Positions 1 to 9,690 of a stretch of DNA of 64,000 bases are shown here, one piece after another (the stretch's first letter is position 1; every line of letters begins with the position of its first letter). Source of the stretch: Acidobacteriota bacterium (lineage in GTDB: Bacteria > Acidobacteriota > Blastocatellia > Pyrinomonadales > Pyrinomonadaceae); NCBI GenBank assembly GCA_019639115.1, contig JAHBSM010000006.1, positions 1 through 64,000 on the forward strand. The letters are read 5' to 3'. A model generated the notes under the pieces. That model was not told where the DNA came from, ran no database searches, and saw only the letters and a list, made by a program, of their open reading frames with translations. The position numbers and the translations under genes were made by a program.

Positions 1-2415
1 TACGTCGCTCTTACCGTCCCCGTCAAAATCGGATACAGCCTTGCTTACCGGTGCGGCCTGCTGCTGAAAGTTGTAGCCTACCAACGCGAAATGCTGGTCG
101 GTCGAGTCCGCGTTACCTAGAATGCCGTCGCCGTTCAATGCCGCCGCCGTAACCTGAATCGTGACCTGCGTACCGGCCGCAATGCCCGCCGGCAGAAAAA
201 CATTCTCGACATTGTCGATCGAGTCACTTGTCCCACCGGTCGTCGAGGATCCATTGGAGAACACATTTCCGCGATAGACGTTCCCGCCGACGGTCACGGT
301 GAGATTGAGATTGTTGACCAATGCCGGCTGTGCGGCAGCGGGAGGATCGGTCCAGACAAGCGTCACTCGGAATGGCTGCGAAGCGCTTGCAACCGTGCCG
401 GTGTACGTGACCGAGTCGCCGGGATCAAAGAACGGAGCGGATTGATCGACATATTTAACAGGCACAGCGGTTGGGAACATCAATTTCATGTTCATACGCC
501 CCCAGCCCTCCGCGCCGTTCGGCACGGGCGCCGTCACGTTCGATCCGCCCATGTCCTGCCCTGTATTGATCACAGCCGCTTTGATGATCGCGGGGCTAGG
601 GTTCTGTCCGACGTTATTATTCCGCCAGAACTGAGTGAACAAAGCAGCGGCTCCGGCGACCTGGGGTGCCGCGTGTGACGTGCCGATGCTGTAAGCATGA
701 TTAGCATCAAAGCAGCTTGTTACGCTCGAACAGTTGCCGGCACGGCCGCCGGTTACATACGAACCCGGAGCCGTAATGTCAGGCTTTATCCGATTGTCGC
801 CCGTTGGGCCCCGGCTGGACGAACTTCTCAGATCGTCCATATTGTCAGCGTTCGTGCTTCCCAACTCGGTCCGAATATTCTCTGAATTCGCAACGGCGAT
901 CAGATTCTTGGCGGCTTTTGGCCGGGTCAGGCTCAGCGCCGCCGGACCCGAGTTGCCGGCCGAAAAAACGAGCGAGATCGGATCTATCGTCGCTGCGGAC
1001 GAGGCATCGCGGACGAATCCGTCGAACTGCGCCGTGTACGAATCATAGACATTGCTGTTAGTTCCGTTGCCCCAACTGTTGTTGCTGATATAACCCTTTG
1101 CTCCGTTCACTCCGCTCGTTGTAACGGTGTCGTCGTAGGAATTTGCCTCCGACCCCGAATAGCCGCTGACCAATAGAGGTATGTTGATGATGTTCGATTT
1201 TGGTGCAACGCCGAGGCCGTAGTTGTAGTTCAATGCGTCAAGCGATCCGAACGGCGCCGCACCGGATATGATGCTGGCGTTCAGGTGCCCGTGCCCGCCG
1301 GTGGCTCCGGCTGCGGCACCGCGAAGCGGCCCATTCACCGTGTTGGAGGCCGAAATGTAAAAACCGCCTACTCCCGGTATGCTGACGCCGTCGTCGACCA
1401 TCGAGATCGTCACGTTAGTTCCATCCACGCCAAATTGCGTCAGCGGATTGTATCCCGGACCGTTGAGAGTGGTCGTGTTCGAGTAATTACCCGCCACGAT
1501 CTGTGCGGCACGTTCATCCTCAGGTTCAGGCCGCGAATAGAAATCAACGCGTACTACGTCGCGGATATTGGCAATCTCTTCGATCCTAGAAAGCGGAACC
1601 TCGCAGCGTATGACGTTGAAATAATTGTTAGGAAGCTCAATTACGTTGAGGACCTTTGCATCGAGAGATGCGGGCAGATCAGCGGCGATCCGCCTTGCAT
1701 CCGCCCGAGCGAATATGGCCATGTCTATCAATGCCATTCCGTTGTCGTCGATGCTCAGCGGCGAGATCGTCGGAGCGAGGCCCGAAAGCCCTCGGGCAGC
1801 CGAGACCTGTGAACGAAGTATCTCCGGCAGGCGGCTTTCTTCCAGATAACGGCCGACCCAGCGTACACGATAGTGGTCGGCTGCTTTACGGATCGCTTCC
1901 CCGTCAGCATAGACCAGATAGGCCTGATGGGGGACGTATTGCAGCACACGGACGCCGAAACTCTCTAGGTCATCGATCCAGTCTCCCTTGACCAGCCCGC
2001 CAAACTGCACAACGTAATAGTCCGGCCCGGCGGAAACCACCGAATCGCGATGGATCGTACCGGCCGGCGGTGAAAGGATCGGATCGAACGAGCCAAATGG
2101 AAGGTTGACCGACGTCTTGAGCCCGGCATCTGAGCCTCGATCGAGACCAGACGTCACGTACTCGCTCAGGCTCCCAAACCTGTCGATCAATCTTGCCTCG
2201 TTTGCGAGTCCGGCTTCGGCGAAGCTACCGCGATCAACGACCACGATCCTGCTGCCTTTTGATCTGATCGCATCGGTGATGGCATCAACAGGCGCGAGCG
2301 TTCGCTCGACGGATCCGGCGGCCACTCTTTCTCCGTCGCCGAACGCGACAAAGAAGCCGCCGATCGAAACGACGCAAAAAGCGAGCACGGCACGCCTTAA
2401 AATTCTGTCTTTCAT
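1..2415 (-). CDS. Secreted S8 (subtilisin-like) serine peptidase, 3' end beyond window
   Basis: An uninterrupted frame of 805 codons runs from ATG at 2415 to base 1 with no stop, so the C-terminus is missing. Residues 1-30 form a signal peptide (basic start, then a hydrophobic stretch). Two propeptide-like segments follow (about 130-205 and 235-310). The subtilase domain carries the triad: Asp in MVDDGV (about residue 340), His in GGHGHLN (about 376) and Ser in GTSHAAP (about 579). A beta-sandwich follows, then the beginning of an FG-GAP/VCBS-like calcium repeat (DFDGDGKSD) at the edge. It should be an extracellular or surface protease. Family assignment is firm; substrate is unknown. It is transcribed away from the OmpA-like gene's terminator and appears to be its own unit. 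Confidence 0.9.
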   Translation of the reverse strand, partial: MKDRILRRAVLAFCVVSIGGFFVAFGDGERVAAGSVERTLAPVDAITDAIRSKGSRIVVVDRGSFAEAGLANEARLIDRFGSLSEYVTSGLDRGSDAGLKTSVNLPFGSFDPILSPPAGTIHRDSVVSAGPDYYVVQFGGLVKGDWIDDLESFGVRVLQYVPHQAYLVYADGEAIRKAADHYRVRWVGRYLEESRLPEILRSQVSAARGLSGLAPTISPLSIDDNGMALIDMAIFARADARRIAADLPASLDAKVLNVIELPNNYFNVIRCEVPLSRIEEIANIRDVVRVDFYSRPEPEDERAAQIVAGNYSNTTTLNGPGYNPLTQFGVDGTNVTISMVDDGVSIPGVGGFYISASNTVNGPLRGAAAGATGGHGHLNASIISGAAPFGSLDALNYNYGLGVAPKSNIINIPLLVSGYSGSEANSYDDTVTTSGVNGAKGYISNNSWGNGTNSNVYDSYTAQFDGFVRDASSAATIDPISLVFSAGNSGPAALSLTRPKAAKNLIAVANSENIRTELGSTNADNMDDLRSSSSRGPTGDNRIKPDITAPGSYVTGGRAGNCSSVTSCFDANHAYSIGTSHAAPQVAGAAALFTQFWRNNNVGQNPSPAIIKAAVINTGQDMGGSNVTAPVPNGAEGWGRMNMKLMFPTAVPVKYVDQSAPFFDPGDSVTYTGTVASASQPFRVTLVWTDPPAAAQPALVNNLNLTVTVGGNVYRGNVFSNGSSTTGGTSDSIDNVENVFLPAGIAAGTQVTIQVTAAALNGDGILGNADSTDQHFALVGYNFQQQAAPVSKAVSDFDGDGKSDV

Positions 2416-2483
2416 TTATTTCACTCCAAGGAAAGGGACACTCTAGAGTCCCTCAATCATACCAAAAAAGATAGTGATCGCGT

Positions 2484-2514
2484 AAAAATGCCGGGACGAA
2501 CTCGCCCCGGCATT
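2484..2514 (-). terminator. Rho-independent terminator of the OmpA-domain gene
   Basis: Inverted repeat of 9 bp arms (AATGCCGGG / CCCGGCATT, 2487-2495 and 2506-2514). On the minus strand it is followed by a short T run. It lies 27 bases beyond the stop of the gene at 2541-4091. Confidence 0.75.
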
Positions 2515-2540
2515 GTGTCAAGTGGAAAAAGAAGATCTAG

Positions 2541-4091
2541 CTAGTTTCGCAAAACGAGCGTCAGTATCGTTCTGCGATTCTTGGCCTTGTTGACTGCGGT
2601 CGTATTAGGAGCGATCGGCAGACTCGCGCCGTACCCGCGGGCGGCGATCCTGGTTTCGTCAATGCCAAATGCCGCCAGCCGTTCTGATATCAAACGCGCA
2701 CGGCCGTCAGTCACCGATTGGATAACCTCCGGAGTTCCGGTGTTGTCGGTGTGAGTCTCGATCTCGATCGCGTAATCCGGATTGCTCGCCAATATATCGG
2801 CCAATGAGTTGACCTTGCCGACGCCTTGCGGCGTCAATGCACTCGAGCGCGTATTGGCCCAAACGGCCTCAGGAATACTGAGGACGATGCCTTTCTCGGT
2901 CTTTGTCACGGTACCGTATGATCTAAGCGCCGCCATCAGGCCGGGTTCGTTCGCTCGTATCCGGTTGGCCCGAGCTTCGGCTTCGCGCTCCTGCTGAATG
3001 TTCGACTTCTCGGCTTCGGTCGCGGCCAGTTTCGCTTTCGCCGCATCCAATTCTACCTTTAACCTGCCGAGCTCTTCGCGGAGCCTGCCGTTCTCTTCAC
3101 GCAGTTCTTTGACCTGAGTTGACGTATTCATTACGTCCCGTTCTGCGAGTTCGCGGTTCCTCATTTCGCGATTGATCTCGGCTTTGAGCTCGGCGATCTC
3201 CGCTTGGGCGTCCGCAAGCCTGACCTCTGCACGTCTGATCTCAGCATCCGTGCGCGAACGTTCGTTGCGTTTCTGACGAGCTTCGGCGCGTGTGATCGCA
3301 AGCTCCTCGGCTTTAACCGCCGCACTGATCGCCCGACGAGCTGTGATATCGACCTCCTCTTCGGCACGGCCCGCACGCCAGGCTCCCTCAGCGTTTTGCA
3401 AAAGCGTATTAGCTTCACCCAACTCGGCCTGTGCATCGACCTCGGCTCCTGCGAACCTCGCAAGAGCGACCGCCTGCTTAGCCTGGAGGATCGTCGATGG
3501 GGTACGAGAATAATCGACCTCAGCAATCTCGGGCGTTCTTGAATCCCGGAAATAGTCGCTCGAATTGCCGAAATACTGTACCGCGGGCATCGTCGAGATC
3601 ACTTTCCCGGACTGGGTGAACGGGTTCAAATTCTCGAGCATGACCTGCTGGCTCGGGCGACGCACCAAAAAATGCGGCTCGGCCGTGATCAGCAGAGCAA
3701 AGGTCTGAAGCGGCGTCGTAACGTTTATCTTTGAATCGAACTCAAAGAATCCGCGTCGTTTGATCTCACCGAGGTTGGCCGCCTGCCCATCCGGCGAGAT
3801 CGCCCACAGAACATACGTCGCGTATCCCGCACCTAGCTCGAATGGACGCGGCATCTTTGAGACAGACAACTCGATCTGCGTGCCGTTTCGCGCGGTTCGA
3901 CGTACTTTGGCTTCGCCTTTCATCCTCGGGAAGCGGGTCGTTCCTCGAAAATTGAGCATTACCTGCTCATCAAGCGGATAAGTGACCGCAGTCGTTCGTC
4001 TCGGCACATCTACCTGGCCCAGAGCCGCGATCGAGGCCATCGCGACCATCAGGGCCGCAGTCATCAAATGTCGTGATCTGGATCTTTTCAT
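2541..4091 (-). CDS. OmpA-family envelope protein with long coiled coil
   Basis: 516 residues. Residues 1-25 are a signal peptide ending near ALGQ. Residues about 30-190 form a beta-rich domain I do not recognise. Residues about 200-370 are Ala/Glu/Arg-rich, with an early part resembling DUF4398-like helical domains, and should form a long coiled coil. The last ~115 residues are an OmpA-like peptidoglycan-binding domain (ETHTDNTG, then the Arg-rich SDGRA-type helix as TDGRARLISERL) with the usual Asp and Arg ligands for diaminopimelate. The likely role is tethering the outer envelope to peptidoglycan across the periplasm. It has its own terminator and is divergent from the ABC exporter at 4220. 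Confidence 0.85.
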   Translation of the reverse strand: MKRSRSRHLMTAALMVAMASIAALGQVDVPRRTTAVTYPLDEQVMLNFRGTTRFPRMKGEAKVRRTARNGTQIELSVSKMPRPFELGAGYATYVLWAISPDGQAANLGEIKRRGFFEFDSKINVTTPLQTFALLITAEPHFLVRRPSQQVMLENLNPFTQSGKVISTMPAVQYFGNSSDYFRDSRTPEIAEVDYSRTPSTILQAKQAVALARFAGAEVDAQAELGEANTLLQNAEGAWRAGRAEEEVDITARRAISAAVKAEELAITRAEARQKRNERSRTDAEIRRAEVRLADAQAEIAELKAEINREMRNRELAERDVMNTSTQVKELREENGRLREELGRLKVELDAAKAKLAATEAEKSNIQQEREAEARANRIRANEPGLMAALRSYGTVTKTEKGIVLSIPEAVWANTRSSALTPQGVGKVNSLADILASNPDYAIEIETHTDNTGTPEVIQSVTDGRARLISERLAAFGIDETRIAARGYGASLPIAPNTTAVNKAKNRRTILTLVLRN

Positions 4092-4219
4092 GGCTTGTTG
4101 TAAGGGCTGATCTAGGTCGGCGCTTTAGAAAAGATGACACATCGCGGTCTGAGGTTGCAAACTCATACGTTTGGACACTTCCTCTACAAGTAAAGTAAAC
4201 TCAGTCCTTTACGGCTAGT

Positions 4220-6013
4220 ATGCACGAGTTTCGTAGATTGCTTGGACTCCTGCGGCCATATAGGGCGGCCTTCGCGCTTTCTATTGTCGCGATGGTGGTG
4301 GTCGCTTTGTTCGAGACCGCGATCGGCGCACTCCTGATCCCGATATTCCAGCAGTTCATGCCGGGAACCGGCTCTGCGTCGAGAACGATCTTCGACCTTC
4401 AGCGTTTTATACCTGCCGATGACTGGTTCCGCGCGTGGCTGACGATAGCCGGGATGCTCTTAAGTTTTACCGTTTGTAAGGCAGTTGCGGAGTATTTCTC
4501 GTCATATCTTATGGCAAAGATCGGCCAATCGGTCGTCCTTGAGCTCCGCGAACGGTTGTATCAACACATAATAGGCCAGTCATCATCATTCTTTGAGCGG
4601 CATCGGACCAACTTTCTCGTGTCACGATTGGTGGTCAGCTGCCAGGCGATCGAGAATTCGGTCGCCGGGAATTTACGCGATCTGCTTCGCGAGGGCTGCT
4701 ATCTCATTTTCTTTTTCTCTGCGGCAGTTTACCTTAACTGGAGGCTCGCCATAGGTGCGGCGATAGCGACGCCGATCCTCGCCCTCATTACCACCAGATT
4801 CAGCCGGTCGCTCCGCCGGCTAGCAGAAGAGTACGTCGAAGGCAACAAAGAGCTGACCGATACGGCTCAGGAATCGATCGCGAACAATATGATCGTAAAG
4901 GCCTACCGTGCGGAGACCAGAGAGCGTGCTCGATTTACCCAGGTCGCTCGGAGGATCGCTAAGGCACACCTTAGGTCGGGACGGATCGCGGCGATCTCGC
5001 CGCCGGTGATCGATCTGGTCGGGACCATATCGATCGTCGCGCTTTTTTACTTCGGCCTACGCGAGATAGATGCCGGGAGAATGGAGGCGGCTCAGTTCTT
5101 CGGCTTTCTTTTCTTTCTGTTCAGAAGCTACGATCCCATCCGAAAGATCTCAAAACAGCACAATGAGATAAATCGAGCATTTGCCGCCGCAAAGGACATT
5201 TGGGACGTTCTCGATGAGGACGACCGCGTCGTCGAACGCGAAAATGCTGTCGAGTTGGGCCCGCTTACCAATAAACTTGAGTTTCGCAGCGTCGATTTTG
5301 CGTATCGTAGTCAGGAAAAGCAGATTCTGCATGGTATCAACCTCATTGTCGCAAGAGGCGCGATGATCGCTCTCGTCGGTGAAAGCGGCGGAGGCAAGAC
5401 GAGCCTGATCAAGCTGGTCCAGCGGCTCTATGATGTGACCGGCGGAGCGATCCTGTGGGACGGAACAGACATCCGAGATGCCAAAATAGAAAGCCTGCGA
5501 CGTCAGATCGCGTTGGTCACTCAGGAAACCGTGCTCTTCAACGACACGATCCGATACAATATCGCTTACTCGCGGCCCGATGCCTCTGACGATGACATCC
5601 GCGAGGCCGCTCGCGTAGCATTTGCCGACGAGTTCATCGAGAACCTCCCCAAGGGTTATGACACGTTCGTAGGTGAAAGGGGCGTGCTGCTATCCGGCGG
5701 CCAGAGGCAGCGCATCGCGATCGCTCGAGCTGTTCTCGCCAATGCTGAGCTTTTGATCCTGGATGAAGCGACGTCAGCTCTTGATACCGAAAGCGAACGA
5801 CTCGTTCAACAAGCAATCGCAAACGTAACTCAAAACAGGACCTCGATCGTCATCGCCCATCGGTTATCGACGGTCGTGCGGGCGGACCGGATCGTGGTGA
5901 TGGATCGTGGCCGTATAGTGGAAGAGGGCACACACGCAGAACTGCTCGACCGCGGCGGAAGGTATGCATTGCTACACAAGTATCAGTTCGAAGCGGCCGA
6001 ACCCGCAACATAG
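4220..6013 (+). CDS. ABC exporter, MsbA/lipid-type half transporter (membrane + ATPase)
   Basis: 597 residues, the normal length for a fused half-transporter that works as a homodimer. The N-terminal ~310 residues hold about six membrane helices (ABC transmembrane type 1). The C-terminal ATPase has Walker A GESGGGKTS (about 387), signature LSGGQRQR (about 491), Walker B LLILDEAT (about 511) and the switch histidine in IAHRLST. Closest in type to MsbA lipid flippases, but the cargo cannot be read from sequence. It is first in a run with yicC (5-base gap), gmk and rpoZ. An inverted repeat GTAAAG/CTTTAC at 4190-4212 sits just before the start and could be a regulatory site. No clear Shine-Dalgarno. 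Confidence 0.9.
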   Translation: MHEFRRLLGLLRPYRAAFALSIVAMVVVALFETAIGALLIPIFQQFMPGTGSASRTIFDLQRFIPADDWFRAWLTIAGMLLSFTVCKAVAEYFSSYLMAKIGQSVVLELRERLYQHIIGQSSSFFERHRTNFLVSRLVVSCQAIENSVAGNLRDLLREGCYLIFFFSAAVYLNWRLAIGAAIATPILALITTRFSRSLRRLAEEYVEGNKELTDTAQESIANNMIVKAYRAETRERARFTQVARRIAKAHLRSGRIAAISPPVIDLVGTISIVALFYFGLREIDAGRMEAAQFFGFLFFLFRSYDPIRKISKQHNEINRAFAAAKDIWDVLDEDDRVVERENAVELGPLTNKLEFRSVDFAYRSQEKQILHGINLIVARGAMIALVGESGGGKTSLIKLVQRLYDVTGGAILWDGTDIRDAKIESLRRQIALVTQETVLFNDTIRYNIAYSRPDASDDDIREAARVAFADEFIENLPKGYDTFVGERGVLLSGGQRQRIAIARAVLANAELLILDEATSALDTESERLVQQAIANVTQNRTSIVIAHRLSTVVRADRIVVMDRGRIVEEGTHAELLDRGGRYALLHKYQFEAAEPAT

Positions 6014-6018
6014 AAGAT

Positions 6019-6897
6019 ATGAGATCAATGACAGGATTTGGCCGCGGTACGGCCGCCGGTGATAGAACATCCGTTACCGTCGAGATCAAGACGGTGAATA
6101 ATCGATTCCTCGATGCAAATATCCGCCTGCCTTCGGATCTTCAGTCACTTGAGACGTCGATCAGAAAGCAGGTGTCAGGACGCGTAAGCCGAGGACGCGT
6201 GGATGTGAGCATTCAACTCGACAGGCAGAGCACGCCTTCGTACCAGATCGACCGAGCAATGATCGGGGCTTTTCTGACCGCGATGCAGCAATTGAAGACG
6301 GAGTTCGGGCTCGCCGGAGAGCCTGACGTCAACGTCGTTGCCCGCATACCGAACGTCATCGTTCCGGAACGAAATACCGAGGACGAGAGCATTGCTGATG
6401 CGGTGGCCGCCGCAGTTGGTTCGGCCCTCGACGATCTTGAACAGATGCGTGCAACCGAAGGAGATCTTCTCGCGGCGGAACTGGAAGCCCGGCTGGACGC
6501 CATCGCCGGCCGGCTAGGCCCGATCGCCGATTCTGCCTCGGTCGTCACCGAAGAGATCGCCGCAAAATTAAAGAAGCGCGTTACCGATCTGCTCGCGAAG
6601 TTGTCCGTGTCGACCGAGATCGACTCTGGCCGGCTGGCCCAGGAGACGGCATTCCTGGCAGACAGAGCTGATATTTCGGAAGAGATAGTCAGACTGCGAG
6701 CCCACATCGAACACTTTCGGGCGATAATGAAAGAAACTGCTGACGTCGGGAAGCGCCTCGATTTTCTAACTCAGGAGCTGAACCGAGAAGCAAATACGAT
6801 AGCTTCGAAAACCAATGACCTGGCGATCAAAGAGAATGCGCTGTCGATAAAGAGCGAGATTGAAAAGATCCGCGAACAGGTCCAAAATGTCGAATGA
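6019..6897 (+). CDS. yicC: YicC/YloC-family endoribonuclease
   Basis: 292 residues, full length for the family. The N-terminal motif MRSMTGFGRG and the C-terminal DUF1732 segment with LDFLTQELNREANTIASK are both diagnostic. Family members are RNA-cleaving enzymes linked to small RNA turnover and stationary-phase survival. It lies between the ABC exporter and gmk; the yicC-gmk-rpoZ order is a common arrangement, which supports the assignment. The start ATG directly begins the conserved motif. Confidence 0.92.
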   Translation: MRSMTGFGRGTAAGDRTSVTVEIKTVNNRFLDANIRLPSDLQSLETSIRKQVSGRVSRGRVDVSIQLDRQSTPSYQIDRAMIGAFLTAMQQLKTEFGLAGEPDVNVVARIPNVIVPERNTEDESIADAVAAAVGSALDDLEQMRATEGDLLAAELEARLDAIAGRLGPIADSASVVTEEIAAKLKKRVTDLLAKLSVSTEIDSGRLAQETAFLADRADISEEIVRLRAHIEHFRAIMKETADVGKRLDFLTQELNREANTIASKTNDLAIKENALSIKSEIEKIREQVQNVE

Positions 6898-6903
6898 CGA
6901 TCG

Positions 6904-7542
6904 ATGAAAGGTAATCTGATAATCATTAGCTCGCCATCCGGCGGCGGCAAAGGGACGTTGATCCGCGAGGTGCTCAAGACCACAGCGGATATCACGTTCT
7001 CGGTGTCCTACACAACGCGTGCCATGCGAGAAGGCGAAATGGAGGGCCGAGAATACCATTTTGTTGACCGAGCCACGTTTGAAGCGATGATCTCAGCTGG
7101 TGACTTTCTCGAGCATGCCGAAGTGCACGGAAATCTATACGGCACGTCAAAAAGTCAGGTCGAGAAAGTGATGGCGACGGGTACCGACGTGCTGCTTGAG
7201 ATCGATGTACAGGGAGCTGCAACACTCATCGGAAAGGCCGGTCTCGATGCTGTCAGCATATTCATCCTGCCTCCGTCATTCGAGACACTTAGAACGCGAC
7301 TCACGCTGAGGGCCACCGAAAGCTCAGGTGATCTCCTGATCAGGCTCCGCAACGCTTTTGACGAGGTGCTGCGTTATGAACTGTTCAGATACATTGTGAT
7401 AAATGACGACCTCACAAAAGCCGTAGATGACCTGCGAACGATTATCCGAGCAGAAAGGCTCGCCAGGACTAGGCAAAATGATGAGATACAGGCTATACTA
7501 AGTGGTTTTGATGCCTCGAAACATCAATTTGAGAACTTATGA
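6904..7542 (+). CDS. gmk: Guanylate kinase
   Basis: 212 residues. Phosphorylates GMP to GDP with ATP in the cytoplasm, feeding GTP and (p)ppGpp pools. The P-loop is SSPSGGGKGT (residues about 9-18), followed by the GMP-binding motifs TTRAMREGEMEGREYHF and LLEIDVQGA. The start codon is six bases past the yicC stop. Its stop overlaps the rpoZ start (ATGA at 7539-7542), suggesting translational coupling. Confidence 0.96.
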   Translation: MKGNLIIISSPSGGGKGTLIREVLKTTADITFSVSYTTRAMREGEMEGREYHFVDRATFEAMISAGDFLEHAEVHGNLYGTSKSQVEKVMATGTDVLLEIDVQGAATLIGKAGLDAVSIFILPPSFETLRTRLTLRATESSGDLLIRLRNAFDEVLRYELFRYIVINDDLTKAVDDLRTIIRAERLARTRQNDEIQAILSGFDASKHQFENL

Positions 7543-7811
7543 CCAAGACAATGGTTGAAGAAGCCGAAGAACTCGTCGAAGCGGAAGAACAGGAAGCGGT
7601 CATCGATCCGCCCGATATTGATTCAAAATATCGGCTCATAATACTAGCCGCACAGCGGAGCAAACAGCTCCAGCGTGGGGCTTCACCTCGCGTCGATCTC
7701 GATCCGCGACGCACAAAGCCGACTCGTATCGCGATGAAAGAATTTGAGGAGCGCAAGGTCGACTTTTCGTTCACCGAGAAAGAAAGGCAGGACGCGGCCC
7801 CGGCTGACTAA
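7539..7811 (+). CDS. rpoZ: RNA polymerase omega subunit
   Basis: 90 residues. It assists folding and assembly of the beta-prime subunit. The conserved core is DIDSKYRLIILAAQRSKQL followed by ArgGlyAla and a TRIAMKEFEERKV helix, all of which match omega. An acidic N-terminal extension of about 25 residues (Glu-rich) precedes the core. It overlaps gmk by four bases, as often seen for gmk-rpoZ pairs. coaBC (dfp), a frequent next gene, is absent here; a terminator follows. Confidence 0.92.
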   Translation: MTKTMVEEAEELVEAEEQEAVIDPPDIDSKYRLIILAAQRSKQLQRGASPRVDLDPRRTKPTRIAMKEFEERKVDFSFTEKERQDAAPAD

Positions 7812-7861
7812 GCCCTTGGCCGGACCTTTCCGCCAGATCCGCCGGTCAAATTCGATAAATT

Positions 7862-7890
7862 AAAAAGCCCGTCACTCGAACGGGCTTTTT
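7862..7890. terminator. Two-way terminator between rpoZ and the ETF-QO gene
   Basis: AAAAAGCCCG and CGGGCTTTTT form 10-base arms around a 9-base loop. Each arm supplies a U tract in one direction, so it can end both convergent transcripts (rpoZ stop at 7811, ETF-QO stop at 7912). Confidence 0.9.
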
Positions 7891-7911
7891 GTCTTATCAG
7901 CAAGAGTTCGT

Positions 7912-9618
7912 TCACATTCCCTTATAATTCGGCCCGCCGCCGCCCTCGGGCGTCACCCAGTTGATGATCTGATAAGGATCGGCGATGTCGCACGTCTTGC
8001 AATGGACGCAATTGCTAAAATTAACCTTCAGTTCTTTTCGACCTTCGCGTTCTTCCATTTCGTACACCGCCGCCGGACAGAAACGCTGACACGGATTGCC
8101 GTATTCCTCGACGCACCGCGTCGCACATATCTCCGTATCCAGGACATGCAGGTGGCAAGGCTGATCTTCGTCGTGTGCCACGGCGCCGTAAAAAACGTCA
8201 GTAACTTTGTCGAATGTCAATTCCTTATCAAATGGAACGCCGGCGTATCGATCTCCGTTCTCCGTCTTTATCTTTCCGATATCGGTTAACTTCAACATCC
8301 GCTCGTGGCCGGCGACGTGATGTTCCTTTGGCATGAAGCCCCACGCAAGCCCACGAGTAAGGAACTGCAATCCCGTATTGATCAGCGCCGACCAGCGTCC
8401 CTTTTGGAACGCGCCGTGAAAATTGCGAACAGGATGAAGCTCGTCATAGATCCACGATAAATTAACCTTTTCTTCGTAGTGCCTTAGCGTCTTTTCGCTG
8501 AAATCCTCGTGTTCAAATGCCCCGACAATGGTCTCAGCGGCGAGCATTCCCGATTTCATAGCAGTGTGGATGCCTTTGATGCGTTGGCCGTTCAGCATCG
8601 AAGCCGAATCGCCGACAAGCAGCACGCCGTCGGCGTAGAGTTTCGGCATCGTCCAATAGCCGCCGGCGTTGATGGTCTTGGCTCCGTATTTGATCATCTT
8701 GCCGCCTGCGAGGACGGCCGCCACTTTCGGATTCGTCTTGAACTTCTGAAATTCGGCGTGCGGATCGATCATCGGGTCTTCGTAGTCGAGTCCCGTCACA
8801 TAGCCGATCGACACGACGTTGTTCTTCATCCCGTAGATCCAGCCGCCTCCGTAGGTTCTCGTGTCGGACGGAAATCCGAGAGTGTGCACCACCTTGCCTT
8901 CCGCGAAATTCCCCTCCGGCACTTCCCAAAGCTCTTTGACACCCAATGAGAACACCTGCGGCTCTTTACCATCCATCAGCCCGAGACGTGAGATCAACTG
9001 CTTGGCCAGCGATCCGCGCGAGCCTTCTCCGAGCACGGTGACCTTTGCCAGCAGATCGACACCCGGTTCGTAATTCGGTTTCTTGTGCCCTTCCTTGTCG
9101 ATGCCTTTGTCGCCCGTGCGAACGCCTACAACGGCGTTATTCTCATCGAAAAGCAGTTCTGCGGCCGGAAACTCAGGAAAAATATTGATCCCTTCAGCCT
9201 CGCATTTCTCGCCGAGCCATTCACATATCCTTGAGAGAGAAACGATATACTTCCCTTTGTTCTTTAGCGGAGGTGGCACGATCGGAGCGTTGATGCCGCC
9301 TTTTTCGGTCAGATACCAGAACGCGTCTTCGGTGACCACGGAATCGACCGGGCAGCCCTCGGCGATAAAATCCGGCATCAACTCCCGGATCGCTTTGGGA
9401 TCCATTACGGCGCCCGAAAGTATGTGAGCCCCGACGAACGAGCCTTTTTCAACGATAGCGATCTCGATATCGCCGATCTCACGACTCTGTTTGAAACCTT
9501 TTTCGACAAGTTCGTCGTGGCGTTTGATCTCGGCCTTTAAGTGCAATGCCGCTGCCAGGTTCGCCGGCCCTGCACCGACAAAGACCACGTCCATTGGTAC
9601 TTGTTCGCGTTCGCTCAT
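7912..9618 (-). CDS. Electron transfer flavoprotein-ubiquinone oxidoreductase
   Basis: 568 residues, full length. It passes electrons from ETF (fatty acid and amino acid dehydrogenases) to the membrane quinone pool. The FAD-binding start VVFVGAGPANLAAALHLK is at residues 11-28. The C-terminal [4Fe-4S] cluster ligands are Cys514 and Cys537, Cys540 and Cys543 (CVHCKTC), close to the spacing in the mitochondrial enzyme. No ETF subunits are encoded nearby. An inverted-repeat element 46-72 bases upstream of the start may control it (see 9664-9690). Product assignment is firm. Confidence 0.95.
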   Translation of the reverse strand: MSEREQVPMDVVFVGAGPANLAAALHLKAEIKRHDELVEKGFKQSREIGDIEIAIVEKGSFVGAHILSGAVMDPKAIRELMPDFIAEGCPVDSVVTEDAFWYLTEKGGINAPIVPPPLKNKGKYIVSLSRICEWLGEKCEAEGINIFPEFPAAELLFDENNAVVGVRTGDKGIDKEGHKKPNYEPGVDLLAKVTVLGEGSRGSLAKQLISRLGLMDGKEPQVFSLGVKELWEVPEGNFAEGKVVHTLGFPSDTRTYGGGWIYGMKNNVVSIGYVTGLDYEDPMIDPHAEFQKFKTNPKVAAVLAGGKMIKYGAKTINAGGYWTMPKLYADGVLLVGDSASMLNGQRIKGIHTAMKSGMLAAETIVGAFEHEDFSEKTLRHYEEKVNLSWIYDELHPVRNFHGAFQKGRWSALINTGLQFLTRGLAWGFMPKEHHVAGHERMLKLTDIGKIKTENGDRYAGVPFDKELTFDKVTDVFYGAVAHDEDQPCHLHVLDTEICATRCVEEYGNPCQRFCPAAVYEMEEREGRKELKVNFSNCVHCKTCDIADPYQIINWVTPEGGGGPNYKGM

Positions 9619-9663
9619 AGTTATCTTGACCCTCGTACGGGCGGAAATTTGCCCTCAACAAAT

Positions 9664-9690
9664 AATGAATAGCCATTCATTTTTAATGAA
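9664..9690. promoter_or_regulatory. Possible operator upstream of the ETF-QO gene
   Basis: Three half-sites in alternating orientation: AATGAAT (9664-9670), ATTCATT (9675-9681) and AATGAA (9685-9690). They make two overlapping inverted repeats. The site resembles the general pattern of TetR-type fatty-acid regulator boxes (TGAAT...ATTCA). It sits where an operator of the ETF-QO gene would be. Function is inferred only. Confidence 0.45.
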
